This document shows, in pieces, positions 1 through 10,200 of a DNA stretch of 38,808 bases (position 1 is its first letter; every line of letters begins with the position of its first letter). Below the pieces are notes generated by a model. That model was not told the DNA's origin, did no database searches, and was given only the letters and a program-made list of their open reading frames with translations. A program made the position numbers and the translations under genes. The DNA comes from a virus. Location of the stretch: the IMG/VR virus record IMGVR_UViG_3300027859_000041, positions 1-38,808 of that record. One strand, written 5' to 3'.

Positions 1-3000
1 AGTAGTAAATGTTCCTGTCATATTTGATAATGTAGGATTTCCATTTACAGTATACGTATTAGTACCTGCTCCACCACCGCTAGCATTAAATGTTAATTGA
101 GTGCTGCCTCTAAATACTCTAAATTCCGTAGCACCTGCACCTAATTCTGAACCCGCTACAGTACCAGTTACTGTGGCTGGGAAAGCATGAGTAGGATTTG
201 TTAAAAATACAGTGTGTCCATCGTTTCCTTCTTGAACTGCAAATACTGATAAACTATCACTAGCCTCTACGGATTCTCCATCTTCTTTAACATTTACTTG
301 ATAAACTTTAGGAGTTGTAAACGATGTTTGTGGTATTGCTACCCCTTCAGTACTTGAAGTAGTAAATGCTTGAATTTGACTTCCATTTTCCAAATACTGG
401 AATCTAGCTGCAGTAAAGTTTTTTGCGTCTGCGGCTAGTGTTAAAGTTTCACTTCCTGAACTTCCTGTTCCCTGGCCTGCTACTAAAGCTCCATCTTTGT
501 CATAATTAATTGCATATTCGTTTGAAGTTAATTGAACTGTTTTTGCATTAGATCCAGCAGCTCCAATATTTCCTGTTTTAGATTTTGATATAGAATATGT
601 TTGGTCAAGAGTAAACTGAGTTCCATCTGGGGATAAGTTAGCTGGTATAGTTGCTCTAAATACTGCAGTGCCTTGATCAGCACTCATGCTAGATACAGTA
701 TATACACCAGTGGTGCTATTTATTGATACATCTACTCCTGTTTCAGAGTTGACTGCATAAGTTACTTGTTGTCCTCCGCTTGTAGCAGTAGTTATGTCTG
801 TTGATCCTACAAATACTTTAAATGTTCCACCAGCATTAGTAAAACTTGCTCCTGTGCCGTCTGAGGCTGTTGCTACAGTATGAGAGTTATTTGTTAAAAA
901 TGCAGTGACACCATCAGAACCATCTTTTACACCAAAGATTGTAACAGAGTCTGTTGCTTCTGGACTTCCACTTGGGGTTCCATCAAATAGTTTTACAACA
1001 ACATTAACACTAGCATTTGCAGCAGGTTCATCAGAGTCAAGTAAAGTGAAGTTTCCAGTAGTATTTGTTTCTTTTAATTGTCCACCAACTAAGAATTGAT
1101 AATTAGGTGTTCCACTAAATGCTCCAGTTCCTTGATCTGCTGTTGTAAATGTTATATCAGTACTTTCTCCACCTGTTGCAGAGTAACTAATGACATGAGT
1201 GCTAGGAGTAAGTTTGATTGCTTTTGCATCTTGTCCTAAACTTCCTGAGCTTCCATCTTTACTTACTGTAACTGGTATAAGTTCTGAAAAACTTTCATTT
1301 GAGTTTGAATCTGTTGTTGTTACTTTTACAAATTTATTTGCTGTATCGTGAGCAAAACTAGAGGCATCAATAGTCGCATTATATGGTGCGCTACTGTCTA
1401 CCACACTTGCATTATTATTTGTAAATGTTACATCACTTGCAGTTGTAGTTGTATCTGAATTAACAAGTGTAAAAGTTACATTAGATGCAGTAATATTTCT
1501 TAATGTTGCTGTAAGTAGAATATCTTGAGAAGCTCCGCCTGGTGTAAGACTATTAGATGCATTGAATCTTAGTTGAGCACTAGAAACATCTACGTCAAGT
1601 TGTGGTGAAGGTACAAGAGCAAGTGCTGTTGTGCCTGCTCCTATTACTGTATTAAACTCACTATGAACAACTCTTACTGCTTGCGAAGAAGTGCTTTTAG
1701 CATCTCTTCTATGTCTTATCCAATAGTAAAAAGTTCCTGCAGTACCTAGTGCATCATTAAATGTTGTAACATTATCTACTACTGCCTGTAGTTGAGCATG
1801 ATTAGGTATTGTACCACTACTGCCCTGAGAACTTGCTCTCCATATTTCTGTAGAATCTGTAGCTTCTTTAAATCCTGTACCATTTGTCCAGTTAAGTGTA
1901 ACTATACCTGGTTTATTATTTGATGTGCTAAGACTTGTTGGTTTTGAAGGAACAGCAAACTCCTGCCCCATTCCTGAAACTGCTCTATGTGCTAGAGTGG
2001 CTCTTTGTTGAGTAATCGCATATATTGAATCATCATACTCTCGTGCTTTTACACTTGTAGTACAATTTGAATTATATGTTAGATTTTCTATTCTGAATAA
2101 CTTACTTTCAAAACCAAAAGGCTCGTAAGTAAAAGAAATAACCTCGCCAGGTTTTAAAAGTAATCCTTTCGGTCCTAAAGTAAAACTTATTTCTTTGCTA
2201 TATCTACTTTGAATTAATTCTTTTTCTACATTAACTCTAGCGTTATAATAACTTGTAATTCCAGTAAAAGGAAAACTTCCTGTTTTCACTATTCCTCTAT
2301 CTGATTTTAAGAAATCTGCATTAAAGAAAGATACACTTCTTGAATTAAAATGATTTTGAGGGTCATTTAAACTTGCTTTAATTGTATTTTTTGATGTTTT
2401 TAAACTATTATCATTTAAAGATATTGTACCTATTATATCAGAGTTATCAATATATTCTGGATTTGTTTGTATTCCGTCTGTTAAAGATAAAGTAGGAGTT
2501 GACTCCTGAGTTTCTACAGACATTACATATTTACCATTTGAATAAGATAATATACCATTATAGTGTGAAAGTATAGCATTTACATTATCAAATAAAGGTT
2601 TTGAAGTATCAATATAAAAATTAGTTTGATGACGTGTAACATTAAATTGTTGTGAGTTTATCCACCCAATATATCTCCAATACTTTACAAAATCACTATC
2701 ATATAAACTATATCCTACTCCATTTCCAGAAACATTCATTGCAAGAGTACTACTTCCGCTTCCAGAAACTTTTGTTAATGATATGCTAGTAATAATTGTC
2801 CAGTTACCACTAACACCACTAGTGTGAGTAGGTTCTGTAGTTTCATACCCACCACTTCCAGTATATTGGTAATAGTAAGGAGTATTTCCTGAGTCTTGAC
2901 GAAGTATAATATCTCCAGGACTATATAGTATGTGCTGTCCAAAAGGTCTTAAGAATTTTCCTGAGACTTTTGTAAAAGTAACACTTGTAGTACTACTCGC

Positions 3001-6000
3001 TGTAGTAAGAACTTCTCCAGAAGCTACATGATTACCGCTATAAGAAAGTTTATAAATATCTCCTGCGGTAACATTACCTGCACTTGCCAAACTAACTGTT
3101 ACATCAGCTCTTGTGTCACAAAGTAAGGCAGCTTCTCGTACTGATGCGATATCAATATCTTCTTCTATATCTAATCCTTTACCATATCTATTATCTATTA
3201 ATAGATCAGTTGTTTGAATAGCTGGATTTATAGAAGATCTTTTATCTAATCCTTTACCTTGTATTACATAAGTATCATTATTATTTGTAGTTGAAGTTAT
3301 TGTAGGGGTAAATATTAAAGGAGCTTCTAGTCTTATTATATTATTTGATGTATCTACAGAAGTAATTTCTCTGATTTCTTCTGTTTCCATCACTTCAAAA
3401 AATGAGCCAATTAGTTCATTAGAGGTAAGTGTAGCATGAGGGCTTGCTCTAAACTCATGAGTTGAGTTTATGAAGAAAGCATCAGAAGGCATTATTGTTA
3501 TATTAGTATGTAAATTAGTTTGATTTGGTGTGAATCTATAGTTAGAGATAGCTAAATTAGTACTAGAACCAGTTAATCCATGTACTCTCATGGTCTTATC
3601 TTTAACAGATTTTAATATATTTGGTAAAGTTCCACCTATTTTTATATGTGCTTCACTACTAGAAGAAGTTCCAGTTGTGTCTGGATAAAGTTGTAAAAAT
3701 TTAGTTTTTGCTGCTGAAGTAAGTGTAAGAGTGAGTATACCATTTGAGTCAGTAACTGCATTAGTAATATCTATTTTATTATTATTAAGTATATTAAGAG
3801 GAGTATCTTGTACATTTGAATTGTACGGAAGCATATGCCAATATTTATTTGAACTCGACTTTAGTCTTACAAATTTTCTTTGAGGCACTCCATAATCACT
3901 GGTTTTTGCTACAGCTGTTGCTCCTGATCCGCCTCCGCCACTAATTGAAATTGTAGGTGCTGAAGTATATCCACTTCCTGGATTTATTATAAATAGTTTT
4001 TTAATCTTTCCATTTTCAATTCCAGTAACAGTTTTTCTTTTTCCAAATAGTCCTGCTAATCCACCACTTTTTTTCTTAAACGCTGCTTGAACAGTTGCTC
4101 CTGATCCACTTCCACCAGAAATAGATATAGTAGGAGCTGAAGTATATCCAGAACCAGAATTTGTAACTTCTATTTCAGTAACTGCATTTAACCCTAAATT
4201 TGGTTGTTTGTCTAGTATGAATCTTACTTGGCTTACTCCTCTAGAATTAACATCTATATATTTATGTAAAATTCTAAATCCTGTTTCAGCTTGCCATGTT
4301 GTACCATTATAAGAAGTTTCTACACTAATGATGTCGCCTTCTTTAAAGTTTACTGCATTATCTGCTTCTCCTCCATATGCGGATTGAGTAGCTGCTTGAT
4401 ATACAGGGTCAGAAACAAAAGTTCCATCATAATTAAAACAATGTAATGCTTTTCCTTTTACTACATACTCTACTTCAGGTAAAGTTGTAGAATCAGCATC
4501 AATCTTAAATTTTGCTACTGCATATGCTGTATCTAATAAAGTATGGTCAGGTGACCAATATCTTTCTAAACCAGTATAGTAACTATCTTGTCTTTTAAAG
4601 TTATCTCCTGCTGCAATAGTTGCTAATACATTGCTTGTTTTTTGAAAGGGTCTTCCAGCATGAAATGTAAAATCTATATCGTGTGGAGAAGATATACTTG
4701 CAGATTCTTCATGTCCTAAACCTTGCAAATCATCAGTGACACTAGCTTCAGGTATATTGTTTTCATTTATAGCAACATAATCGTCATACAGATTTTCATA
4801 GTCTTCTTCTGCCGCATCCGAATACGCATTATTGTACTCGTCAGTTAAGCCTTCTTCATCTAGCCACGCTTCGAAAGATACTGTTCCACTACTATTTATA
4901 TTTGTTCCACTTAGTGTTCCGCCTCTATCCATTCTACCATAACAAGTAAGAGCTGTAGCATCAGAGCCTGTTCTTGCAGTAGCATCTTGAGCATCTACAC
5001 AAAGAAGAGAGTTACTATCTATATATAAATTGTATATACCTTGAATCTCTCCTTCTGACAATCCGTAAGCTACATAAATAGAATTTGGGTCATTTTTTAA
5101 AGTATCAGCAAAAATAGGTATGCCAGGTACTCTCATAACACCGTATACTACTGGTAAGTATTTACCTTGTAAATAAACACTTAAATCTACATCATGATCG
5201 ACTTCTTCCTGGTATTCTTCTACATAAGTTTTTGTGCCTCCAAGAAGTCCTGCTAATCCACCTCTTCTTTTCTTTTTATTTCTATATCTTGTTTCTGAAG
5301 TTTGGTAAGTTGCTATTGTATTTAATGACATCTCAGAATGTAAGAAACCTAAGTCTGAGGCATATTGAGGTTTAATAGCTAGTAACTTTTGAGGTTTACC
5401 ATTAGAGTCTAAAGCTCTATGAATTTCATCTGAACTTATTCTACCTGCTACTTGACTAAAATCTCCCCAATGACTAGTCATGTTCCATTGAACTTTGGTA
5501 GACTTAGGAGTTTCTTGTATATTAGTTGAAGTTATAAATCCTCTAAAGGTTAGTACAGCATCTCCTATTATTGCTCCTGTATCAGGATTTAAAAATACTT
5601 TAAAAACATCTACTTTTCTGTTTACAAAAGAAGGATTTGTAAATACTAATTTTGTTCCATCTGAAATACTAGCTTGTGTTTTGCTTAATTTTAAAGTTGT
5701 TCCTGTTATAGAAGTTACTACTGAATCTATTTCTACTCCTGCTCCTGAAACCAACTGTCCAAGTTTTATCTTTGTATTAGCTGATTGAAGAGTGATTTGA
5801 TTGGTGTTTGTTACTGCACTATTTACAAAAGACTCTGTGCCTTTATCAAGAGTTGCTCCAAAAATCTCTTCATTTAATAATCCTACTGTAAAAGGAGATG
5901 ATAAAGCTGAAACTAAAAATGAGGAATCATCAGGGTCTATACCAGTTTGTTTTAATGTTAGGACAGTATCATTTAGACCAGATATGATAAATATTTTTTC

Positions 6001-6507
6001 ACTGACTGCGTCTCTTGAAATACTTCCTGCATCTGTACCTCCAGAAAATAAAGTTCCGTTTTGTTTCTTAATTGATATTTTATCTCCAATTTTAAAGCCG
6101 CTTTCTGCCCAGCTAAAAGGGAGTCCGTCTATTACTGTAGAAGTTGAAGTAAGAGTACAAGTATCATCTAAATCTCTTGTTGAGTTGTTTGCTGATAAAG
6201 TTCCATTTAAATTAACTTTTAGTCCCAAGTACTCGCCCGGAACTGTAATGTTCATATTTGTTGCTTTTGCTTTTGTAGTTTCTGAGTAGCTTCCTATAGT
6301 TAGTAATTGATGTGCATTATAGGTATCGCCTTTATACTCGATATCTCTAGCTCCGTCTGTAAGATATACGAATCTGTTTTCATTTTCACGAAACTCTCCT
6401 TGAAAAGGATTAAAAGGTCTTTCAAATTTTATTAAATGCGCATACTCAAACGGCTCATTATTTATGAGAGCAGTTTCTAGTGCTGATGGTAATATTCTTT
6501 TTGCCAT
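1..6507 (-). CDS. Giant tail hub / tip attachment protein, gpJ-like (C-terminus cut by window edge)
   Basis: The frame stays open for 2169 codons from ATG (MAKRILPSALE...) to base 1, so the C-terminus is missing. A protein of this size after a tape measure gene is expected to be the central tail hub and receptor-binding protein (lambda gpJ class). Visible parts are: an N-terminal tail-hub region; a stretch at about residues 1270-1490 resembling the phage-tail_3/gpJ core; a fibronectin-III-like module at about 1510-1600 (PSKPTSL...VTLNWT); then repeated Ig-like modules to the edge, with related units near 1860 and 2095 (DGVTAFLTN / NDGHTVFLTN). Two GSGYTSAPTISISGG repeats lie near 785 and 850, and two glycine-rich hydrophobic loops (GGLAGLLG, GGLAGLFG), each preceded by Lys/Arg, near 415 and 815. 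The ATG abuts the stop of the previous gene. The gpJ role is inferred from size, order and modules. Confidence 0.85.
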   Translation of the reverse strand, partial: MAKRILPSALETALINNEPFEYAHLIKFERPFNPFQGEFRENENRFVYLTDGARDIEYKGDTYNAHQLLTIGSYSETTKAKATNMNITVPGEYLGLKVNLNGTLSANNSTRDLDDTCTLTSTSTVIDGLPFSWAESGFKIGDKISIKKQNGTLFSGGTDAGSISRDAVSEKIFIISGLNDTVLTLKQTGIDPDDSSFLVSALSSPFTVGLLNEEIFGATLDKGTESFVNSAVTNTNQITLQSANTKIKLGQLVSGAGVEIDSVVTSITGTTLKLSKTQASISDGTKLVFTNPSFVNRKVDVFKVFLNPDTGAIIGDAVLTFRGFITSTNIQETPKSTKVQWNMTSHWGDFSQVAGRISSDEIHRALDSNGKPQKLLAIKPQYASDLGFLHSEMSLNTIATYQTSETRYRNKKKRRGGLAGLLGGTKTYVEEYQEEVDHDVDLSVYLQGKYLPVVYGVMRVPGIPIFADTLKNDPNSIYVAYGLSEGEIQGIYNLYIDSNSLLCVDAQDATARTGSDATALTCYGRMDRGGTLSGTNINSSGTVSFEAWLDEEGLTDEYNNAYSDAAEEDYENLYDDYVAINENNIPEASVTDDLQGLGHEESASISSPHDIDFTFHAGRPFQKTSNVLATIAAGDNFKRQDSYYTGLERYWSPDHTLLDTAYAVAKFKIDADSTTLPEVEYVVKGKALHCFNYDGTFVSDPVYQAATQSAYGGEADNAVNFKEGDIISVETSYNGTTWQAETGFRILHKYIDVNSRGVSQVRFILDKQPNLGLNAVTEIEVTNSGSGYTSAPTISISGGSGSGATVQAAFKKKSGGLAGLFGKRKTVTGIENGKIKKLFIINPGSGYTSAPTISISGGGGSGATAVAKTSDYGVPQRKFVRLKSSSNKYWHMLPYNSNVQDTPLNILNNNKIDITNAVTDSNGILTLTLTSAAKTKFLQLYPDTTGTSSSSEAHIKIGGTLPNILKSVKDKTMRVHGLTGSSTNLAISNYRFTPNQTNLHTNITIMPSDAFFINSTHEFRASPHATLTSNELIGSFFEVMETEEIREITSVDTSNNIIRLEAPLIFTPTITSTTNNNDTYVIQGKGLDKRSSINPAIQTTDLLIDNRYGKGLDIEEDIDIASVREAALLCDTRADVTVSLASAGNVTAGDIYKLSYSGNHVASGEVLTTASSTTSVTFTKVSGKFLRPFGQHILYSPGDIILRQDSGNTPYYYQYTGSGGYETTEPTHTSGVSGNWTIITSISLTKVSGSGSSTLAMNVSGNGVGYSLYDSDFVKYWRYIGWINSQQFNVTRHQTNFYIDTSKPLFDNVNAILSHYNGILSYSNGKYVMSVETQESTPTLSLTDGIQTNPEYIDNSDIIGTISLNDNSLKTSKNTIKASLNDPQNHFNSRSVSFFNADFLKSDRGIVKTGSFPFTGITSYYNARVNVEKELIQSRYSKEISFTLGPKGLLLKPGEVISFTYEPFGFESKLFRIENLTYNSNCTTSVKAREYDDSIYAITQQRATLAHRAVSGMGQEFAVPSKPTSLSTSNNKPGIVTLNWTNGTGFKEATDSTEIWRASSQGSSGTIPNHAQLQAVVDNVTTFNDALGTAGTFYYWIRHRRDAKSTSSQAVRVVHSEFNTVIGAGTTALALVPSPQLDVDVSSAQLRFNASNSLTPGGASQDILLTATLRNITASNVTFTLVNSDTTTTASDVTFTNNNASVVDSSAPYNATIDASSFAHDTANKFVKVTTTDSNSNESFSELIPVTVSKDGSSGSLGQDAKAIKLTPSTHVISYSATGGESTDITFTTADQGTGAFSGTPNYQFLVGGQLKETNTTGNFTLLDSDEPAANASVNVVVKLFDGTPSGSPEATDSVTIFGVKDGSDGVTAFLTNNSHTVATASDGTGASFTNAGGTFKVFVGSTDITTATSGGQQVTYAVNSETGVDVSINSTTGVYTVSSMSADQGTAVFRATIPANLSPDGTQFTLDQTYSISKSKTGNIGAAGSNAKTVQLTSNEYAINYDKDGALVAGQGTGSSGSETLTLAADAKNFTAARFQYLENGSQIQAFTTSSTEGVAIPQTSFTTPKVYQVNVKEDGESVEASDSLSVFAVQEGNDGHTVFLTNPTHAFPATVTGTVAGSELGAGATEFRVFRGSTQLTFNASGGGAGTNTYTVNGNPTLSNMTGTFTT

Positions 6508-7224
6508 TTATACTTGTGCCTCCTCCAATGAAAGAGAGAACTGATATAAGTTATTAGTACCTAAGTCGTATTCTCTCACATCTGAAGTTTGTATAACTCT
6601 AAATTTAGTGTTAGTATATACTACACCTTGTCCTGAAGCTACTGCTTTTTCAATGTGTGGACTTACATAGTACAATCGCTGACTACTAGAAGGTTGAGTA
6701 CCTCCTGTTAGATAATCTGAATTTGTTAGTACTCGAGTTATTTGGTATGCTTTTTTATGTGTGCTATTATTACTGTCGTTAAAATTAATCATATCGCCTA
6801 TTTTTAACTCACCATTACCTGAGCCAAAACCTGCAGCAACAAAATGATTAGCACCAACGGATACAGCAGTATTTGTTGTAATTGTTCGATTAAGTGTAGA
6901 ATCTCTTGAAGTAGAATATTGTGGTAATATAACGAAGAATGGCTGTAGTTTACCGCGCTTCTCTTGTAAAAATGCGTAAATGGGTTCGAACTGTTCTCGA
7001 GTCATTGGATTATATGAAATTTGAATTTTCCACCTTTGCCCAACTATAGCTCGAGATATCACTCTTCCACTATTTGTGCGTGAAATTGAGGAAGGTTGTT
7101 CGCTAGTAAATTTTACTGAGGCAAAGCCAGGCCCAGCACTTCCACTGCTGTCTGCTTGTCCTGCATCTCCTATCTTATTACTAGGGTCAGGTAGTATATT
7201 TAAAAAATCACTAAATGCTGCCAT
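6508..7224 (-). CDS. Tail-tip / minor tail protein (distal-tail or gpM-like)
   Basis: This 238 aa protein sits between the tape measure and the gpJ-like hub, where siphoviruses encode distal-tail and tip-assembly proteins. The segment at residues 63-100 (RWKIQISYNPMTREQFEPIY, then FLQEKRGKLQPFFVILP) has the pattern of tail-tip proteins that build a small beta domain on the tube end: W.I...Y.PMT...FE.I..FL...RG....FF. The start overlaps the tape measure stop by one base (TAATG), giving coupled translation, and its stop directly precedes the hub ATG. Position and the W..I..FF pattern support a tip role. Whether it is the Dit, gpM or gpL equivalent cannot be decided by reading. Confidence 0.65.
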   Translation of the reverse strand: MAAFSDFLNILPDPSNKIGDAGQADSSGSAGPGFASVKFTSEQPSSISRTNSGRVISRAIVGQRWKIQISYNPMTREQFEPIYAFLQEKRGKLQPFFVILPQYSTSRDSTLNRTITTNTAVSVGANHFVAAGFGSGNGELKIGDMINFNDSNNSTHKKAYQITRVLTNSDYLTGGTQPSSSQRLYYVSPHIEKAVASGQGVVYTNTKFRVIQTSDVREYDLGTNNLYQFSLSLEEAQV

Positions 7225-10200
7225 TATGTGTTACTCCCATATGTTTGTGTGTCTACTGTTTCTAAAAATCTTTCGCCGTTTTCGTTTGCTGCTTCTCTAA
7301 GCATTCTAATAATGTTTCCTTTCTGATTCATGAGTACATCTTCTACTCCAGAAGCATCTATAGCATTAATTGAGAAGTTAATATTTTGTGCTCCTCCGCC
7401 TAATGCAAAGTTTGGTGTTATGTCTACTGGAATTGATGGAGTTACTACTTCTGGTCCTCTTTCTCCAACTACTATGCCTCCATCTGCATATCCTCTTCTT
7501 CCCATTGCACCACCAGCTCCACCTAAATCTTGTCCGGTTGTTCTTCCGCCTCTTAAGTAATTAAGTTCCCCTCCTGTTGCTTGTCGAGAAACATCAACAG
7601 CATTACTTCTTTGTCCTATTTGTAAATTCGATGTACTTGCAGTTGGTGTTTCACCAACTCCTCCAGTAAATTTTAGTTTTGATATAAGACCAATCTGTGC
7701 AGCACCCATTGCTGCAATCATTCCTGCGATTACACTCGCAAAAGGAAACTCATAAGGAGTTGAGATATTGAGAGCACCTGCAATACCAGCTGCTGTAGAA
7801 GCTATTGCTTGTGCTAACATTAGCTTTTTATTAATTTCAAATTGTTTTTTCTGCATTTGAACTTTTTTCTTTTCAAGTGCTGCAAGTTTTGCCACTGATT
7901 CTTTTGATTTTCCATCTCTTTTCTTTTCTGCTTCTATTTCTGCGTCAATTTGTTTAATTCTGTTTTGAGAAAATGCAGAAAAAACACTTTGTAATTGACC
8001 TATAGAGCTACTAATTGCAGTAGCCATTGCTTGGAATCTTTCTCCTTGTGTGGCTTCTTGATCACTAAGAACTTTGTCTAAATTTGTAAAAATATCTAAA
8101 ATGCCCATAGAAGCTCTACCTAAAGAAGCTGGAAAAGCTCCATTCTCGCCAAAAGTACTTTCTAAAATAGCTGCAAAATTTAATACATGAGTTTGAAGAA
8201 TTGCCATATCAATAACTGCTTTTTCAACCCCAGCACCTAATAATTTTGTAACTAATCCTTCTGTTTTCTCGCCTGTTTTTTCATCAATTACATCGTTTAA
8301 AGCCCTGGCATCTGTTATTGCTTGACTAATAGAATCTCCTACAGTGCTTCCAGCAAATTCTTTTTCAAATAGTTGTACTATCTTTTCACCAAACTTTTCT
8401 GTTTCTCCAGCATAAGTACTTATTATTGTGTTGGCTGTATCTGTGGCTGCTTGATCTAAAGCGTTTTGAGTTAAGCTTATATCAATATTTGTTTCTCTTA
8501 CTTTATTTCTTTCAGCTATAAGTTTTTTTAACTCTGCTTTTTCTGCCGCATTCATTGTTCCTGAAAGATGTTTGCCCGTTAACTCTAATTGTCTCGCATT
8601 CATTTCATTTACTACAACTTTATTTCTTTGTTTAATTACATCTAACTCTAGCTTGGCTAGTTTAAATTGAAATTGAGCTACTTCTATTTCAGCATCTATT
8701 CTTTCTTGTAAGTTTCTATTTCTTATTTCTTCTTCTTCAATAACAGTTGCTATTTTTGTTGCAAAGGTATCGTCGATTCCTCCACCTGTTTGTGCTTGTG
8801 CCAGTCTATTCTGTATAGCAACTCGAGCTTTTAAAGAATCATTTAATTTTTTCTCAACGTTCATAAATAATAACGCAGCTTTTACTTTATCATTTTCTAT
8901 TCTTAATTGTTGAGTAGCAAGTCTCATTTCTTCCTTGCTTTCTTCTGTCTGTAATTGTCTTATTGCAAGAATTGCTGAATGAACTTGTTGCATAGTTTCT
9001 GCTTGTAAACCAAGTTCTTTTTCTCTACCTACTAATGAACCTACAGTAGATAGTTCTTTTAGTCTTTCTTCAGTAATTCCTGTTGCTGCTATTTTTCTAT
9101 TTACTTCTTTTTGTAAAAGTTCAAGCTCTATACTTCTTCTTGCATTGAGAAGTTTATTTTCCATTTCTATTGCAGTAACAGAAAACTTTAATAATCCTTT
9201 TATTTGCGAACGAAGTCCTTTAATTTCATTTAATAAACCTTTTTGTTGAATAAGTAATTCTTGTTGTCTTTCAAACTCAAGTTGAACATCTCTTAATACT
9301 TGTAGTCTCTCTTCTTCTGTGTTGTTAATATCAGTAAGTGCATTTCTTTGATCTTCAGTTAGCAATGCTAGTACAGCATTATCAGCAACAATTTCATTTA
9401 ACAAATCTGTTCTTTCTTGATCTCTTAGCGTTGCTATCATAATATTTTCATTAATTTGTTTAAAGCTTCCTAAAGGTTTATCTACTTGAGTTTTTGTTAT
9501 CAAAGAATCAGAAAATTCTCTTGCAGAATCTCTTGCACCATCTATAGCTGATTTAATACTTTTAAAGTTTTCAGCTTCTAATCTTGATCTAGCTAATATG
9601 TCATCTCTAACTCCTTCTGCGCCTATACCAAAAAAGAACTCTCTTCTGCCAAGTTTTCTAACAAGACGATCCATTTCCTCGGTAAGCTCTCCACCACTGT
9701 TTCTAAGTTGCTTTATAAAGTCATCAATATTCTGTTGAATTTGTTGTTGTGCAGTATCTCCGAAAAAATCAGAAACAAATGCATTTATTTGCCTAACTAT
9801 AAATCTAGTATCTTTCACGTAAACATCAAAAGCCTCGATTTGTTTTTCTAATGATTCAATCGTTGAAAGAGTAGCTTCTTTAAGAGCCAAAGTTGAATCA
9901 GTAATTCCTTTAAAATTTTTCTCTCCTCTAAATTTTCCCAATTGTTCATTAGCATGGTCTAATTTTCTGGTGAACATATCTAAAGTTTCTTCAGCTTCTT
10001 TATTTGCTTCACTAAGTTTTCCTTGAGCTTCTCCAAAAAATCCTATTTTTTTAGCAATAAAGGTTAATACAGGTATGGCAAGCATTATAATAGAAATAAA
10101 TGGCATAATTGTCATCATAACTTTTTGTATTTTTACTGCTGCAACGCCTAATGTTCCTTGAAGCCTAAGTGTAATTTTATCTAAGAAACCAAATTTTATT

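Noticed and set aside
5495-6289. Two plus-strand open frames of 97 and 162 codons.
   Set aside because: They mirror the leftward tail hub gene, have no SD and no recognisable protein pattern. The same holds for other plus-strand frames over 1-34000.
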